Source: a bacterium (lineage in GTDB: Bacteria > Desulfobacterota > DSWW01). Taken from it: a stretch of 64,000 bases of DNA. Position 1 is the first letter of the stretch; each line of letters starts with the position of its first letter. Position numbers and translations under genes: made by a program. The stretch lies in contig JANQFG010000158.1 of NCBI GenBank assembly GCA_028277985.1, forward strand, positions 1-64,000, read 5' to 3'. Shown piece after piece: positions 32,934 through 41,497 of the stretch. Under the pieces are notes generated by a model. That model made no database searches, had not been told where the DNA came from, and saw nothing but the letters and a program-made list of their open reading frames with translations.

Positions 32934-34472
32934 ATGCCCCCCAGGTTCGATAGAGGGCGACCCCTCTCGATCGTCACCTTTCTGCTGATCCTCTATGCGT
33001 ATCGCCTCTACCTGATCGGCCACCTTGAACTTGTCCCTGACGAAGCCTTCTACTGGTACTGGGCCAAGAATCTGAGCCTTGGCTACGTGGAACACCCTCC
33101 CATGGTCGCCTACATCATGGCACTTTTCACCTGGGTCGGCGGGGACAGTGAATTCTGGGTGCGCATCGGTGGCCTGTTGTGTACCCTGGTGAGTCAGGTC
33201 TTTCTCTACGCGATGGTGAGGCGATTGAGCCGGGACGATGCGAATCTGCCGTGGGAACTCCTGTTCATCTTCAATCTCACGCTGCTCTTCTCGGGTGGCT
33301 GCATCATACAGACGCCGGACACGCCTTTGTTGTTGTTCTGGACGATGGCTCTCTACGGCTGTACGCGGGTGGTTACCGAGGGAGACAGCGGGGGCTGGTA
33401 CGTGGCAGGGATCGCCCTGGGGCTGGGACTGTTGAGTAAATACACCATGGCCCTGCTCGTCCCATGCATGTTCGCCTTCCTTCTGTTTTCTCCTGCCCAT
33501 CGGCACTGGCTTGCCCGGAAGGAGCCTTACCTTGCAGCCCTGTTGGGTGGGATCATCTTCTCTCCAGTCATTCTGTGGAATCTGGAGCATGAATGGGCCT
33601 CGGTTGCCTTCCAGCTCCGGCAGGGATTCTCGCCGGTCGGGAAGCCTGCTGTCTCCAAGCTGCTGGAATACGCGGGGGGACAGATCGGTGTGATCACGCC
33701 GCTGCTCTTTGTTGCCTTTGTCTTCTATACCCTGTGGGGGTGGTCCTCTTCGAGACGAGGGAATGCGCCGGAGTATGTCTACCTGGCCATGGTGTCGTGG
33801 CCCGTCCTGGTCTTCTTCGGTCTCTCCACCGTGAGGGGTGAGGTGGCGGAGCCGAACTGGCCTGCGCCGGCCTATGTGGGCGGCCTCGCTCTGATGTGGA
33901 TCGTCTACCGGATGCATTTCCAAGAGACCCGAAATCATCGGAGGTTCGTGCGGCTCTCCATAGGGCTCGCCCTGATCTTGAACCTGCTTCTTCACGTTCA
34001 TCTGGCAAGGCCCGTGCTTCCTCTGCCCCGAGGGATGGACCCGACCTGGCAGTTCCACGGGTGGCAGAATCTCGGGGAGAAGATCGAGGAGAACATCCAG
34101 GCACACCCCTGCGAAGCGGGCTATTTCCTGGTGAGCGAAGGGCCGCCTACTGTGGCCGAAGCCATATTCTACACGGGTAATCGGTATGCAGGACTGGATC
34201 TGACTCGTCCGGATCGGTACACCTACCTTCAGGGGGTTGAGGGGCTCAAGGGAATGAATGCGATCATCCTGTCGCTGGACCTGAGTGAATCGACCCTGCA
34301 GACGGCAAACGACCACTTCGAGGAGGTCACGGTCCTTGGGAGGCATCGCGCTTACTTTCGGGGCGAGCCTTTCGACAGGATGGCCTTCTATTTCCTGCTC
34401 GGCAGGGGGTTTCGCGGCAACTGGCCCCCTCCGAGTGACACCTCCCTCGACGCCCGTCCCAGCGAAGGCTGA
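32934..34472 (+). CDS. Glycosyltransferase family 39 (ArnT/PMT-like) membrane protein
   Basis: A 512-residue polytopic membrane protein with about ten helices. The first periplasmic loop has the GT39 catalytic acidic pair in LVPDEAFYWYW followed by LGYVEHPPM, the signature of ArnT-type lipid A or glycan transferases. Such enzymes move a sugar from an undecaprenyl-phosphate donor to lipid A, core or protein. Its place at the head of a Kdo/Kdo8N locus suggests lipid A or inner-core modification. No clear ribosome site precedes the ATG. The C-terminal soluble region of about 110 residues is typical of the family. Confidence 0.8.
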   Translation: MPPRFDRGRPLSIVTFLLILYAYRLYLIGHLELVPDEAFYWYWAKNLSLGYVEHPPMVAYIMALFTWVGGDSEFWVRIGGLLCTLVSQVFLYAMVRRLSRDDANLPWELLFIFNLTLLFSGGCIIQTPDTPLLLFWTMALYGCTRVVTEGDSGGWYVAGIALGLGLLSKYTMALLVPCMFAFLLFSPAHRHWLARKEPYLAALLGGIIFSPVILWNLEHEWASVAFQLRQGFSPVGKPAVSKLLEYAGGQIGVITPLLFVAFVFYTLWGWSSSRRGNAPEYVYLAMVSWPVLVFFGLSTVRGEVAEPNWPAPAYVGGLALMWIVYRMHFQETRNHRRFVRLSIGLALILNLLLHVHLARPVLPLPRGMDPTWQFHGWQNLGEKIEENIQAHPCEAGYFLVSEGPPTVAEAIFYTGNRYAGLDLTRPDRYTYLQGVEGLKGMNAIILSLDLSESTLQTANDHFEEVTVLGRHRAYFRGEPFDRMAFYFLLGRGFRGNWPPPSDTSLDARPSEG

Positions 34473-34568
34473 GAATTGACGGAATCGAGGAATGGTTGAA
34501 GCCAGCCCGTCGTTCGGCATCTTGTTGTCGGTTCTTATGGAAGATTTTGCTTCCAGCATGTAGAATGA

Positions 34569-34718
34569 ACGGGCTGTTGCCCAAAAGGAAGCCCGTTGAA
34601 AACGCGCTTCTGAGTTCGGGGACAGCCACCGATCTCCCTCGAAATATCGGCGCAAACAGCAGAGATCGGTGGCTGTCCCCGAACTCTGCCGCCCCATGGG
34701 CTTTGGGCAACAGCCCGT
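34569..34718. repeat. Nested long inverted repeat (REP/RAYT-type palindrome)
   Basis: Two perfect inverted repeats are nested. The outer 17-bp arms (34569-34585 and 34702-34718) read ACGGGCTGTTGCCCAAA on the left. The inner 24-bp arms lie at 34613-34636 and 34662-34685 and contain GGGGACAGCCACCGAT. The GGGGACAGCCACCGAT core resembles elements mobilised by REP-associated tyrosine transposases. It occupies most of the 280-bp gap between the GT39 and WaaA genes; no transposase gene is present. Confidence 0.75.
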
Positions 34719-34752
34719 GAGGACCTGACCCCCGGTGCTGATGGAGGCGGAC

Positions 34753-36090
34753 GTGAGTGAAGAGCGCGCGGCAGGCTGGGCGTTCTGGGGATACAACGTG
34801 GGGATCGTCCTCGTCTCCGTGCTGATCCTTCCCTGGCTTCTGTGGAAAATCGTCAGTGTGAAGAACCGTCGGACAGCTTTCCTCGAGCGTATGGGACTCA
34901 AGGGATGGCAGTCGGTGGGGGAGGAGCGGCCCTTCTGGATCCACACGGTTTCAGTGGGGGAAGTCCTCTCGACAGGGCCCTTCGTCCGTAAGCTCAAGAA
35001 GCTCGTTCCCGATCTCCCGATCGCGATCTCTTCGATTACGCCTGCCGGCCGGGCTACAGCGGAAACCGAATTCAGAGATGGGGAACGTATCCTCTGTTTC
35101 CCCTTTGACTATCCGCTCCCGGTCTGGCTTGCCCTTCGAAACGTGCACCCTCGCTGTTTCGTGGCCACAGAGACCGAAATCTGGCCCTACTTCCTGCTGA
35201 TGATCGGCAGGAGGGGGGTTCCCGCAGCGATCCTGAACGGTCGCATGTCGGAAACGTCCTGCAGACGTTTCGGATGGTTTCGGTTCTTCCTTCGGCATGT
35301 GCTCCGGAGCGTGCACGTCTTTGCCATGCAGAGCAGGACCGATTGCCACCGGATCATTCGCATCGGAGCGGATCCTCGTCGGGTCTTCCTGACCGGGAAC
35401 ATGAAGTTCGACGTTCCGGTTCCGGACGATGGGGAGGAGAGGGGAAGGGCGCTTCGAGAGGAAATGGGCTGGACAGAGGATTGCCCTGTCCTGGTGGCGG
35501 GAAGCACCCACGAAGGAGAGGAGAAACTCCTGATCGATGTCTATGCGGCACTGAAGAAGGAGGTGCCGGGGTTCAAGATGATCCTGGCGCCACGCCATCC
35601 GGAGCGGTGTGAAGATCTCCAGCGGGTGTGTGAGAAGGAGAGCTTTGCGATCGGGCGCAGGACACAGAGAAAAGGCGCGGGTGCGGAACCGGTCGACGTC
35701 CTGCTTCTGGATACGATGGGAGAGCTTGCCGGCGTTTATGCAGCCGCGGACCTGGTCTTTCTCGGGGGCACTTTCGTTCCGATCGGAGGACACAATCCGC
35801 TGGAGCCGATCCTGTACAAGAAGCCTGTGCTCTTCGGCCCCCATACGGAGAAGATCACTGACACAGCGCGCGCGCTTCTCGAAGTGGGGGGAGGAATCCG
35901 GGTGGAAGACAGAGACGAGCTTCTGGAGGAGGCCGGAAGGTTGATCGAGGACCCGGAGCACAGGAGGTCCACGGGTCGGGCCGCATTCGGAATCCTGGCC
36001 GAGCATCGGGGTGCCACCGAGAGGAATCTTGCCATCCTGAGGCCCTTCCTCTACCCTAAGAGGGTTGACCAACATCAGAGGATGGCTTAA
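34753..36090 (+). CDS. waaA: Kdo transferase (GT30), proteobacterial type
   Basis: A 445-residue lipid IV-A 3-deoxy-octulosonic acid transferase. It has an N-terminal membrane helix (YNVGIVLVSVLILPW), the acceptor-side motif WIHTVSVGEV with the catalytic Glu, FVATETEIWPY, and the donor-binding C-terminal pattern VFLGGTFVPIGGHNPLEP. It adds one or more Kdo or, given the kdnAB genes below, Kdo8N residues to lipid A at the inner membrane. GTG at 34753 is preferred since GGAGGCGG precedes it; ATG 34741 is an alternative adding four residues. Its last codons lie inside the first copy of a tandem repeat that runs up to kdsA. A second, dissimilar GT30 gene follows at 41494. Confidence 0.85.
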   Translation: MSEERAAGWAFWGYNVGIVLVSVLILPWLLWKIVSVKNRRTAFLERMGLKGWQSVGEERPFWIHTVSVGEVLSTGPFVRKLKKLVPDLPIAISSITPAGRATAETEFRDGERILCFPFDYPLPVWLALRNVHPRCFVATETEIWPYFLLMIGRRGVPAAILNGRMSETSCRRFGWFRFFLRHVLRSVHVFAMQSRTDCHRIIRIGADPRRVFLTGNMKFDVPVPDDGEERGRALREEMGWTEDCPVLVAGSTHEGEEKLLIDVYAALKKEVPGFKMILAPRHPERCEDLQRVCEKESFAIGRRTQRKGAGAEPVDVLLLDTMGELAGVYAAADLVFLGGTFVPIGGHNPLEPILYKKPVLFGPHTEKITDTARALLEVGGGIRVEDRDELLEEAGRLIEDPEHRRSTGRAAFGILAEHRGATERNLAILRPFLYPKRVDQHQRMA

Positions 36091-36213
36091 ACATATGGGG
36101 GTTTCCTCTCTCCTGACAGGGTTGAATGAACCCTCAGGATGGCCTTAACATATGGGGGTTTCCTCTCCCCTGACGGGGTCGAACAGCCCCACAGGATGGC
36201 CTTAACATATGGG
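36079..36213 (+). repeat. 57-bp tandem repeat joining waaA and kdsA, containing two mini-ORFs
   Basis: About 2.4 copies of a 57-59-bp unit (GGATGGCCTTAACATATGGGG at its core) run from the last codons of waaA to the start codon of kdsA. Each full copy reads as a 17-codon ORF: 36095-36148 and 36152-36205, both starting MGVSS, containing LTG and ending GWP with TAA, then 3 bases and the next ATG. The third partial copy supplies the kdsA start codon at 36209. The repeats therefore duplicate the gene junction itself. Confidence 0.75.
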
Positions 36214-37048
36214 AATTCAAAAGCGAATCGTAAAAGTCGGCGACATCGAATGCGGCGGGGATCAGCTCTTTCTCATCGCCGGCCCCTGCGTGGTGGAGGG
36301 AGAGAGCATCATGCTGAGGGCCGCGGAATGCCTCCGCCGGTTGTCGGAAAAGCTCGAGATCCCGGTTATTTACAAATCCTCCTACGAAAAAGACAACCGG
36401 AGCGCGGTTCAGAATTACCGGGGGCCGGGGTTGGAGGAGGGCTTGAGGATCCTCGAAAAGGTGAGGAATGAATTCGGGTTTCCCCTGATCTCGGACGTTC
36501 ATTATCCGCTGCAGGTGAAGCCTGCCGCCGAGGTCCTGGATGTCCTGCAGATTCCGGCCTATCTGTGCATGCAGACCCATCTGGTCGAGGAGGCGGCCAG
36601 GACCGGGAAGGTCCTGAACCTGAAGCATGGGCAGTTCCTCGCTCCGGAAAACATGATGAAGCCTACCCAGAAGGCCCTGGAAACAGGAAACGATCAGATC
36701 ATCCTGACCGAAAGAGGGTACACTTTCGGCTACAACGACCTCATCGTCGACCCGAGGAGCTTCTATCATTTGAACGAGACCGGCTTCCCGGTCGTTTTCG
36801 ATATCACCCACTCGGTGAGAAGATACGGAATCCCCAGCGCGGATCCGAAAGGAGGATCGAGGGAGTTCCTGCCGGTCCTGTCGAGGGCCGGTGTGGCGGC
36901 CGGTGTGGACGGCGTCTTCATCGAGACCCACCCTGAGCCGGACAAGGCCCTGTGCGATGCCTCGAGTCAGGTGTCCACGGATGATCTGGAGGATTTCCTC
37001 GAGCCCTTGATCGAATTCCACAACCTGGAAGTCAAGTACAGACAGTAA
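36209..37048 (+). CDS. kdsA: 3-deoxy-8-phosphooctulonate synthase
   Basis: A 279-residue aldolase-type enzyme that condenses phosphoenolpyruvate with D-arabinose 5-phosphate to Kdo 8-phosphate in the cytoplasm. Signatures are FLIAGPCVVEGE near the N-terminus, VIYKSSYEKDNRSA, LKHGQFLAPENM and FDITHSVRRYG. Length is normal. The ATG at 36209 lies in the last copy of the upstream tandem repeat and has only a weak AGGA site, so translation may depend on coupling to the short ORF ending 3 bases before it. Next genes supply Kdo activation and amination. Confidence 0.93.
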   Translation: MGIQKRIVKVGDIECGGDQLFLIAGPCVVEGESIMLRAAECLRRLSEKLEIPVIYKSSYEKDNRSAVQNYRGPGLEEGLRILEKVRNEFGFPLISDVHYPLQVKPAAEVLDVLQIPAYLCMQTHLVEEAARTGKVLNLKHGQFLAPENMMKPTQKALETGNDQIILTERGYTFGYNDLIVDPRSFYHLNETGFPVVFDITHSVRRYGIPSADPKGGSREFLPVLSRAGVAAGVDGVFIETHPEPDKALCDASSQVSTDDLEDFLEPLIEFHNLEVKYRQ

Positions 37049-37083
37049 TTCAACCACAAACCCATAACGGACAACATAAGACC

Positions 37084-38103
37084 ATGGAACTGTTTCTCGA
37101 CTCCGTTGTTGAAGACGAAATCAAAGAGGCCTTTGAGCTGGGTTTCCTGACCGGGCTGACCACCACGCCGACTTTCATGCATCGGGACGGCATCACGGAC
37201 GTGGACGGGACGATCGTAAGGCTTTCGAAGATGGTCCCCCAGATCCAGATCGAGGCGCTGGGGGAGACGGCCGATGAAATCTGCGATGAAGCACAACGCC
37301 TCCTCGAACTCGGGTTGAGCAAGGAGACCACGGTCCTCAAGCTCCCGGTCTCTCTGGAAGGCGTCAAGGCCTGCAAGAGGCTCGCCGACGAGGGCATCCT
37401 GGTCAATGTGCATCTCGTCTACACGCTCCAGCAGGCCTACATGGCCATGGCCGCAGGGGCCGCGTACGTCTGCCCGCTGGTCGGGCGCTTGCAGGACGAA
37501 GGGCATGACGCGCTTGGGTTGATCGAGCAGTGTGTGCACGCCGTGGACTACTACGGGTACGGCTGTAAGGTGATGTTCTCCTCGGTCAGGCACCCCGAGC
37601 ATGTCCGAAACGCAATCAACCTGGGGGTTCACGCGGTAACGGTACCCTGGAAAGTCATGAAGGGGCTCACCGAGAATACCTTCACCACGGTTGGAACACA
37701 GCAGTTCTTCGAGCACACCCGTCTGATGACCCTACGTGTAAAGGACGTGATCAGCGATTTCAACCCGACGATTCACAAGGCCAAGCCGGTCGTGGATGCC
37801 CTGGTGGTCATGACCCAGGGGGGGTTCGGCGCTGTAACGATCGTGGATGACAATGAGGAGATCTGCGGCGTCTTCACGGACGGAGACCTCCGTCGGTTGC
37901 TGGAACGAGAGGGCGAGAAGTCGCTCCACAAGGCCCTTTCCGAGCTCGACCTCAAGGTGCCGATACACATCTCCGGGGATACACTGCTCTACGATGCCTC
38001 CAAGCTCCTGAAGGAGACCCAGGTGGACACGATCTGTGTGGTGGAGGGCAAGAAGCAGATCGGGATGCTGGACATCCAGGATATCATAGAGGTTACCACC
38101 TAG
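37084..38103 (+). CDS. Transaldolase-family enzyme fused to a CBS-domain pair
   Basis: A 339-residue two-part protein. Residues 1-215 are a short transaldolase/fructose-6-phosphate-aldolase barrel with the Schiff-base lysine at K86 (VLKLPVS), although the usual TNP near residue 28 reads TTP. Residues 220-339 are two CBS motifs, the first ending GVFTDGDLRRLL, the pattern found in the arabinose-5-phosphate isomerase KdsD. No SIS-domain KdsD is in this locus. The fusion, 35 bases after kdsA, may provide or regulate arabinose 5-phosphate, possibly from a C2 plus C3 aldol reaction. Domain identity is clear; the role is inference. Confidence 0.8.
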   Translation: MELFLDSVVEDEIKEAFELGFLTGLTTTPTFMHRDGITDVDGTIVRLSKMVPQIQIEALGETADEICDEAQRLLELGLSKETTVLKLPVSLEGVKACKRLADEGILVNVHLVYTLQQAYMAMAAGAAYVCPLVGRLQDEGHDALGLIEQCVHAVDYYGYGCKVMFSSVRHPEHVRNAINLGVHAVTVPWKVMKGLTENTFTTVGTQQFFEHTRLMTLRVKDVISDFNPTIHKAKPVVDALVVMTQGGFGAVTIVDDNEEICGVFTDGDLRRLLEREGEKSLHKALSELDLKVPIHISGDTLLYDASKLLKETQVDTICVVEGKKQIGMLDIQDIIEVTT

Positions 38104-38407
38104 GGCGGCGAAGCCGCAGGCGAAAGGCGAAAGGGTCAAGGCGAAAGAAAGTAGGGGTCAGGGGTCGGGGATCAGGGGGCAGGCCCAACCCAACCCCCCG
38201 TGTGGACGCGAAGGGCCAACTGTATCGCAGGTCGTCTGAGAAGACCCTTCTTGGGGTTTTGCATTCATCCCCCCTTGCCCAACTGCTTCCTTGCGGGGAT
38301 CAGCCTCACGCCCCCTCCTTCTGCACCTTTCTTGACGCCTGCGAGCCTGGGCCCATTCAACAGATGGCGATTCATCAAGACCCTCTCAAGCAAGGGGAGA
38401 GAAGAAG
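38104..38407. other. 304-bp gap between the transaldolase-CBS gene and kdnA
   Basis: The left half holds a GCGAAAG heptamer tract (38120-38147) and the G-rich heptamer repeat (38152-38186). The right half is pyrimidine-rich with no convincing ORF or promoter. The AAGGGGAGAG ribosome site for kdnA is at its end. Confidence 0.6.
38120..38186 (+). repeat. Heptanucleotide repeat, locus 6, with an adjacent GCGAAAG heptamer tract
   Basis: GCGAAAG, GCGAAAG, GGTCAAG, GCGAAAG fill 38120-38147. Then come TAGGGGT, CAGGGGT, CGGGGAT, CAGGGGG, CAGGCCC at 38152-38186. Both tracts have a period of 7. The second has the common closing unit CAGGCCC. Confidence 0.85.
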
Positions 38408-39601
38408 ATGCCGGGGATGGAACTCTTTGGAGATGAAGAGCGAAGAGAGGTCATGGATGTGCTCGAGACGGGCATCCTGTTTCGCTACAATTTCGACGGG
38501 CCTCGAAAAGGGATCTGGAAGGCCAGGACCTTTGAAGAGGAGTTTTCCAAGTACCATGGCGTGGATTATTGCCACATGTGTTCGAACGGAACGGCCGCCG
38601 ACATCATCTCCCTCGCCTCGGTCGGTATCGGGGCCGGAGACGAGGTGATCGTTCCTCCTTACTCGTTTATCGCGCCGATCGAGGCGGTCTTCACCGTGGG
38701 CGCTGTGCCTGTCTTTGCCGAAATCGATGAAACCCTCTGCTTGTCACCGGAGGGGATCGAGGCGGCCATCACACCCCGGACCAAGGCGGTCCTCCTGGTG
38801 CACCTCTTCGGATCGATGGCCAAGATGGACGAAATCGTCCGGGTGTGCGAGAAGCACAACCTGATTCTCGTCGAGGACGCCGCCCCGGCCCTGGGGGGCA
38901 CCTACAGGGGAAAACATCTGGGGACCTTCGGAAAGGTGGGATGTTTCTCTTTCGATTTCTTCAAGGTGATCACCGCGGGAGAAGGCGGCGCAGTCATCAC
39001 GAACGATCGGGACGTGTATGAGACGGCCCACATGTTCGGAGACCACGGGCACGACCATATTGGGGACAACCGTGGGGCGGAGCAGCACCCGATCCTGGGC
39101 TTCAATTTCCGGATCAGCGAGCTGCATGCGGCCGTCGGCCTTGCCCAGTTTCGAAAACTCGACCTGATTCTCGCAAGGCAGCGGGATTATCAGGCGCAGT
39201 TGAAGGAGGTCCTCTCGGCATTTCCGCAGATCACTTTCCGTGATGTGCCGGATCCGGCCGGTGATTCCGCCACGACCCTCGGCTTTCTGTTGCCGGACAC
39301 ACAGACAGCGGTCCGTGTACACGAGGCAATGGGCAAGGCGGGTGTGGGTACAGCGTACTGGTACAACAACAACTTCCACTACATAAGAAACTGGGAGCAT
39401 CTGAAGGGACTCAAATCCGCATACAAGCTTCCGGTCGAGCTGCTGGATAACGTTCCGGACTACGCCGACATACAGCTGCCTCGGACCGACGACATCATGA
39501 GCCGAATGCAGATGATCGAAATACGCCTGAGCTGGACCCAGGAAGAACTGGATGGAATCAAGGAAATGACCCAAAAGGTTCTGCGAGAGGTCTTGGGCTG
39601 A
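38408..39601 (+). CDS. kdnA: 8-amino-3,8-dideoxy-manno-octulosonate transaminase (DegT/DnrJ/EryC1 family)
   Basis: A 397-residue PLP aminotransferase. The start MPGMELFGDEER and the following GILFRYNFD resemble KdnA of Shewanella oneidensis. The PLP lysine is in SFDFFKVITAGEGGA, with the preceding DAAPALGG Asp pairing with the pyridine nitrogen. KdnA transfers an amino group from glutamate to the 8-aldehyde of oxidised Kdo to give Kdo8N. The partner oxidase gene kdnB overlaps its stop codon by one base (TGATG), so the two are translationally coupled. The enzyme is cytoplasmic. Context makes other DegT sugar aminotransferase roles unlikely. Confidence 0.87.
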   Translation: MPGMELFGDEERREVMDVLETGILFRYNFDGPRKGIWKARTFEEEFSKYHGVDYCHMCSNGTAADIISLASVGIGAGDEVIVPPYSFIAPIEAVFTVGAVPVFAEIDETLCLSPEGIEAAITPRTKAVLLVHLFGSMAKMDEIVRVCEKHNLILVEDAAPALGGTYRGKHLGTFGKVGCFSFDFFKVITAGEGGAVITNDRDVYETAHMFGDHGHDHIGDNRGAEQHPILGFNFRISELHAAVGLAQFRKLDLILARQRDYQAQLKEVLSAFPQITFRDVPDPAGDSATTLGFLLPDTQTAVRVHEAMGKAGVGTAYWYNNNFHYIRNWEHLKGLKSAYKLPVELLDNVPDYADIQLPRTDDIMSRMQMIEIRLSWTQEELDGIKEMTQKVLREVLG

Positions 39602-40686
39602 TGATTTACACCTTCCGAAACTTCAAGAATGTCGCCTTCTTCGCCTTCGGCAGGGGAACCTTCGACCGGCTTGACGAGATTCTGGCTCCCAGGAGGAAGG
39701 GCACGGATTCGTACGTGGTCTTCCTGGTGGACCAGGTCTTCGAATCGGGTGGCCTCCGGGAGAGGATTCCCTTGCATGAAAAGGACAAACTGATCTGGGT
39801 GAGCGTCGAGGAAGAACCGACGACCCGCATGGTGGATCTCTACCGTGACGAGATTCTTTCGTATGCAGATTCGCTCCCGGATGCCGTGGTCGGAATCGGC
39901 GGGGGAAGCGTCATGGACTATGCCAAGGCAATCGCGCTGATGCTGACGAACCCGGGCTCTTCGGCGGAGTATCAGGGCCTCGATCTGATCAAGGATCCGG
40001 GCGTGTTCAAGGTCTGCATCCCCACCCTCTCCGGGACCGGAGCCGAGGTCTCCATGACGACGGTCCTTTTGGGCCCGGAGAAGAAGCTCGGGATCAAGTG
40101 CGACTACACGATGCCCGACCAGGTTGTTCTGGATCCGGATTTGATCGAGGGGGCACCGCGGGAGCAGAGGTTCTACACCGGAATGGACTGCTACATCCAC
40201 GCGATGGAATGCCTGACCGGCACCTGGCGGAATGCATACAGCGATGCCTTTGCCGAGAAGTCCCTTGCCCTCTGCCGGGAGGTTTTCCTTGGCGAAGGGG
40301 AGGATCCACGCGAGGCGGATGAGAAGCTGATGATTGCGTCCTATCTCGGCGGCATGAGTGTTACCTATTCCCAGGTCGGGGTCTGTCACGCACTTTCGTA
40401 CGGGCTTTCATTTGTGCTCCACACCCGGCACGGCCTTGCGAACTGCATCGCCTTCAATCGTCTCGAAGACGTCTACCCGGACGGGGTGAAAGAGTTCCAC
40501 GCCATGCTCGAGAGGCAGGGGGTCGTGCTGCCGGAGGGCGTTACTGCCGGCCTCTCGGACGAGCAACTCGACCTCATGGTAGATACCGCCTTCAAGTTGG
40601 AACACATGTGGGACCATGCCTTCGGCAAGGCCTGGAGGGACAAGGTCCGTCCCGAATGGATCCGGGAACTGTTTCTCAGGATGTAA
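39601..40686 (+). CDS. kdnB: 3-deoxy-octulosonate 8-oxidase (iron-containing alcohol dehydrogenase family)
   Basis: A 361-residue Fe-dependent alcohol dehydrogenase. The NAD-binding pattern GIGGGSVMDYAKAIAL and the metal ligands in GMDCYIHAME (Asp, His) and CHALSYGLSFVLHTRHG (His, His) are intact. In the S. oneidensis pathway KdnB oxidises the C8 hydroxyl of Kdo to the aldehyde that KdnA aminates. The one-base overlap with kdnA and the following kdsB support this assignment over a general alcohol dehydrogenase. It starts with ATG inside TGATG. Confidence 0.87.
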   Translation: MIYTFRNFKNVAFFAFGRGTFDRLDEILAPRRKGTDSYVVFLVDQVFESGGLRERIPLHEKDKLIWVSVEEEPTTRMVDLYRDEILSYADSLPDAVVGIGGGSVMDYAKAIALMLTNPGSSAEYQGLDLIKDPGVFKVCIPTLSGTGAEVSMTTVLLGPEKKLGIKCDYTMPDQVVLDPDLIEGAPREQRFYTGMDCYIHAMECLTGTWRNAYSDAFAEKSLALCREVFLGEGEDPREADEKLMIASYLGGMSVTYSQVGVCHALSYGLSFVLHTRHGLANCIAFNRLEDVYPDGVKEFHAMLERQGVVLPEGVTAGLSDEQLDLMVDTAFKLEHMWDHAFGKAWRDKVRPEWIRELFLRM

Positions 40687-40711
40687 CCGGTAAGGTTTGC
40701 GAGAAGAAGCC

Positions 40712-41497
40712 ATGCGATTTCTTGGCATCATCCCGGCCCGCTATGCTTCCACCCGGTTTCCGGGCAAGCCCCTCGTGGATATCGCAGGGAAGACGATGAT
40801 CCAGAGGGTCTACGAGCGTGCAGCCGAAGCACTGGAGGAGGTCTGGGTTGCCACGGACGACGCACGAATCGAGGCGGCCGTGAAAGGGTTCGGCGGCAGG
40901 GTCGTGATGACCTCTGCGGAATGCCCCAGCGGCACGGACCGTTGCAGAGAGGCGGCCGAGAAGATCGCCGCGGCCACGGACCGGTCCTTCGATGTGGTCA
41001 TCAACATCCAGGGGGACGAGCCTTTCCTGCACCCGGAGATGCTTTCGAAGCTCAAATCCTGTTTCGACGACGGCACGGCGGATATCGCGACCCTGGTCAA
41101 CCCGGTGGTGCAGTCAGACGAGATCTTCAATCCGAGCGAAGCGAAGGTTGTCTTCGACAAACACCGGGACGCGCTCTATTTCAGCCGGTCGCCTGTACCC
41201 TATCTGATGGAAGTCGACCAGGAGGACTGGCACGAGCGCCACCCCTTCTACAAGCACGTAGGCGTGTACGCCTACAAGATCGATGTCCTGAGGAAGATTT
41301 CCGAGTTGCCCGTATCCCCCCTGGAAGCAGCGGAGAGGCTGGAGCAGAACCGCTGGCTGGAGAACGGGTACAGGATCAAGGTCGAGATCACGGATCACGA
41401 AAGCGTTCCCGTTGACACACCCGAGGACCTCGAACGCATCAAGGAGTTTCTCGACAAGAGAGAGCTTTCGACAACCGGCGGGACAACGAAAAAGTGA
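40712..41497 (+). CDS. kdsB: CMP-Kdo (or CMP-Kdo8N) synthetase
   Basis: A 261-residue nucleotidyltransferase that activates Kdo or its 8-amino form with CTP. Motifs are IIPARYASTRFPGKPL at the N-terminus, INIQGDEPF in the middle, and KHVGVYAYK with LEQNRWLENG later. ATG 40712 starts directly at MRFLGIIPARYA; an upstream TTG would add five residues. In Shewanella the kdnAB-linked KdsB prefers Kdo8N, so the same preference is plausible here. The stop codon overlaps the GTG of the next gene by 4 bases (GTGA). Confidence 0.92.
   Translation: MRFLGIIPARYASTRFPGKPLVDIAGKTMIQRVYERAAEALEEVWVATDDARIEAAVKGFGGRVVMTSAECPSGTDRCREAAEKIAAATDRSFDVVINIQGDEPFLHPEMLSKLKSCFDDGTADIATLVNPVVQSDEIFNPSEAKVVFDKHRDALYFSRSPVPYLMEVDQEDWHERHPFYKHVGVYAYKIDVLRKISELPVSPLEAAERLEQNRWLENGYRIKVEITDHESVPVDTPEDLERIKEFLDKRELSTTGGTTKK

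Noticed and set aside
32328..34997. 889-codon - strand open frame across the cupredoxin, GT39 and waaA start
   Set aside because: It crosses three + strand genes and a palindromic element, and codes for a Arg/Pro/Gly-rich product without domains; it is a by-product of high GC codon use.
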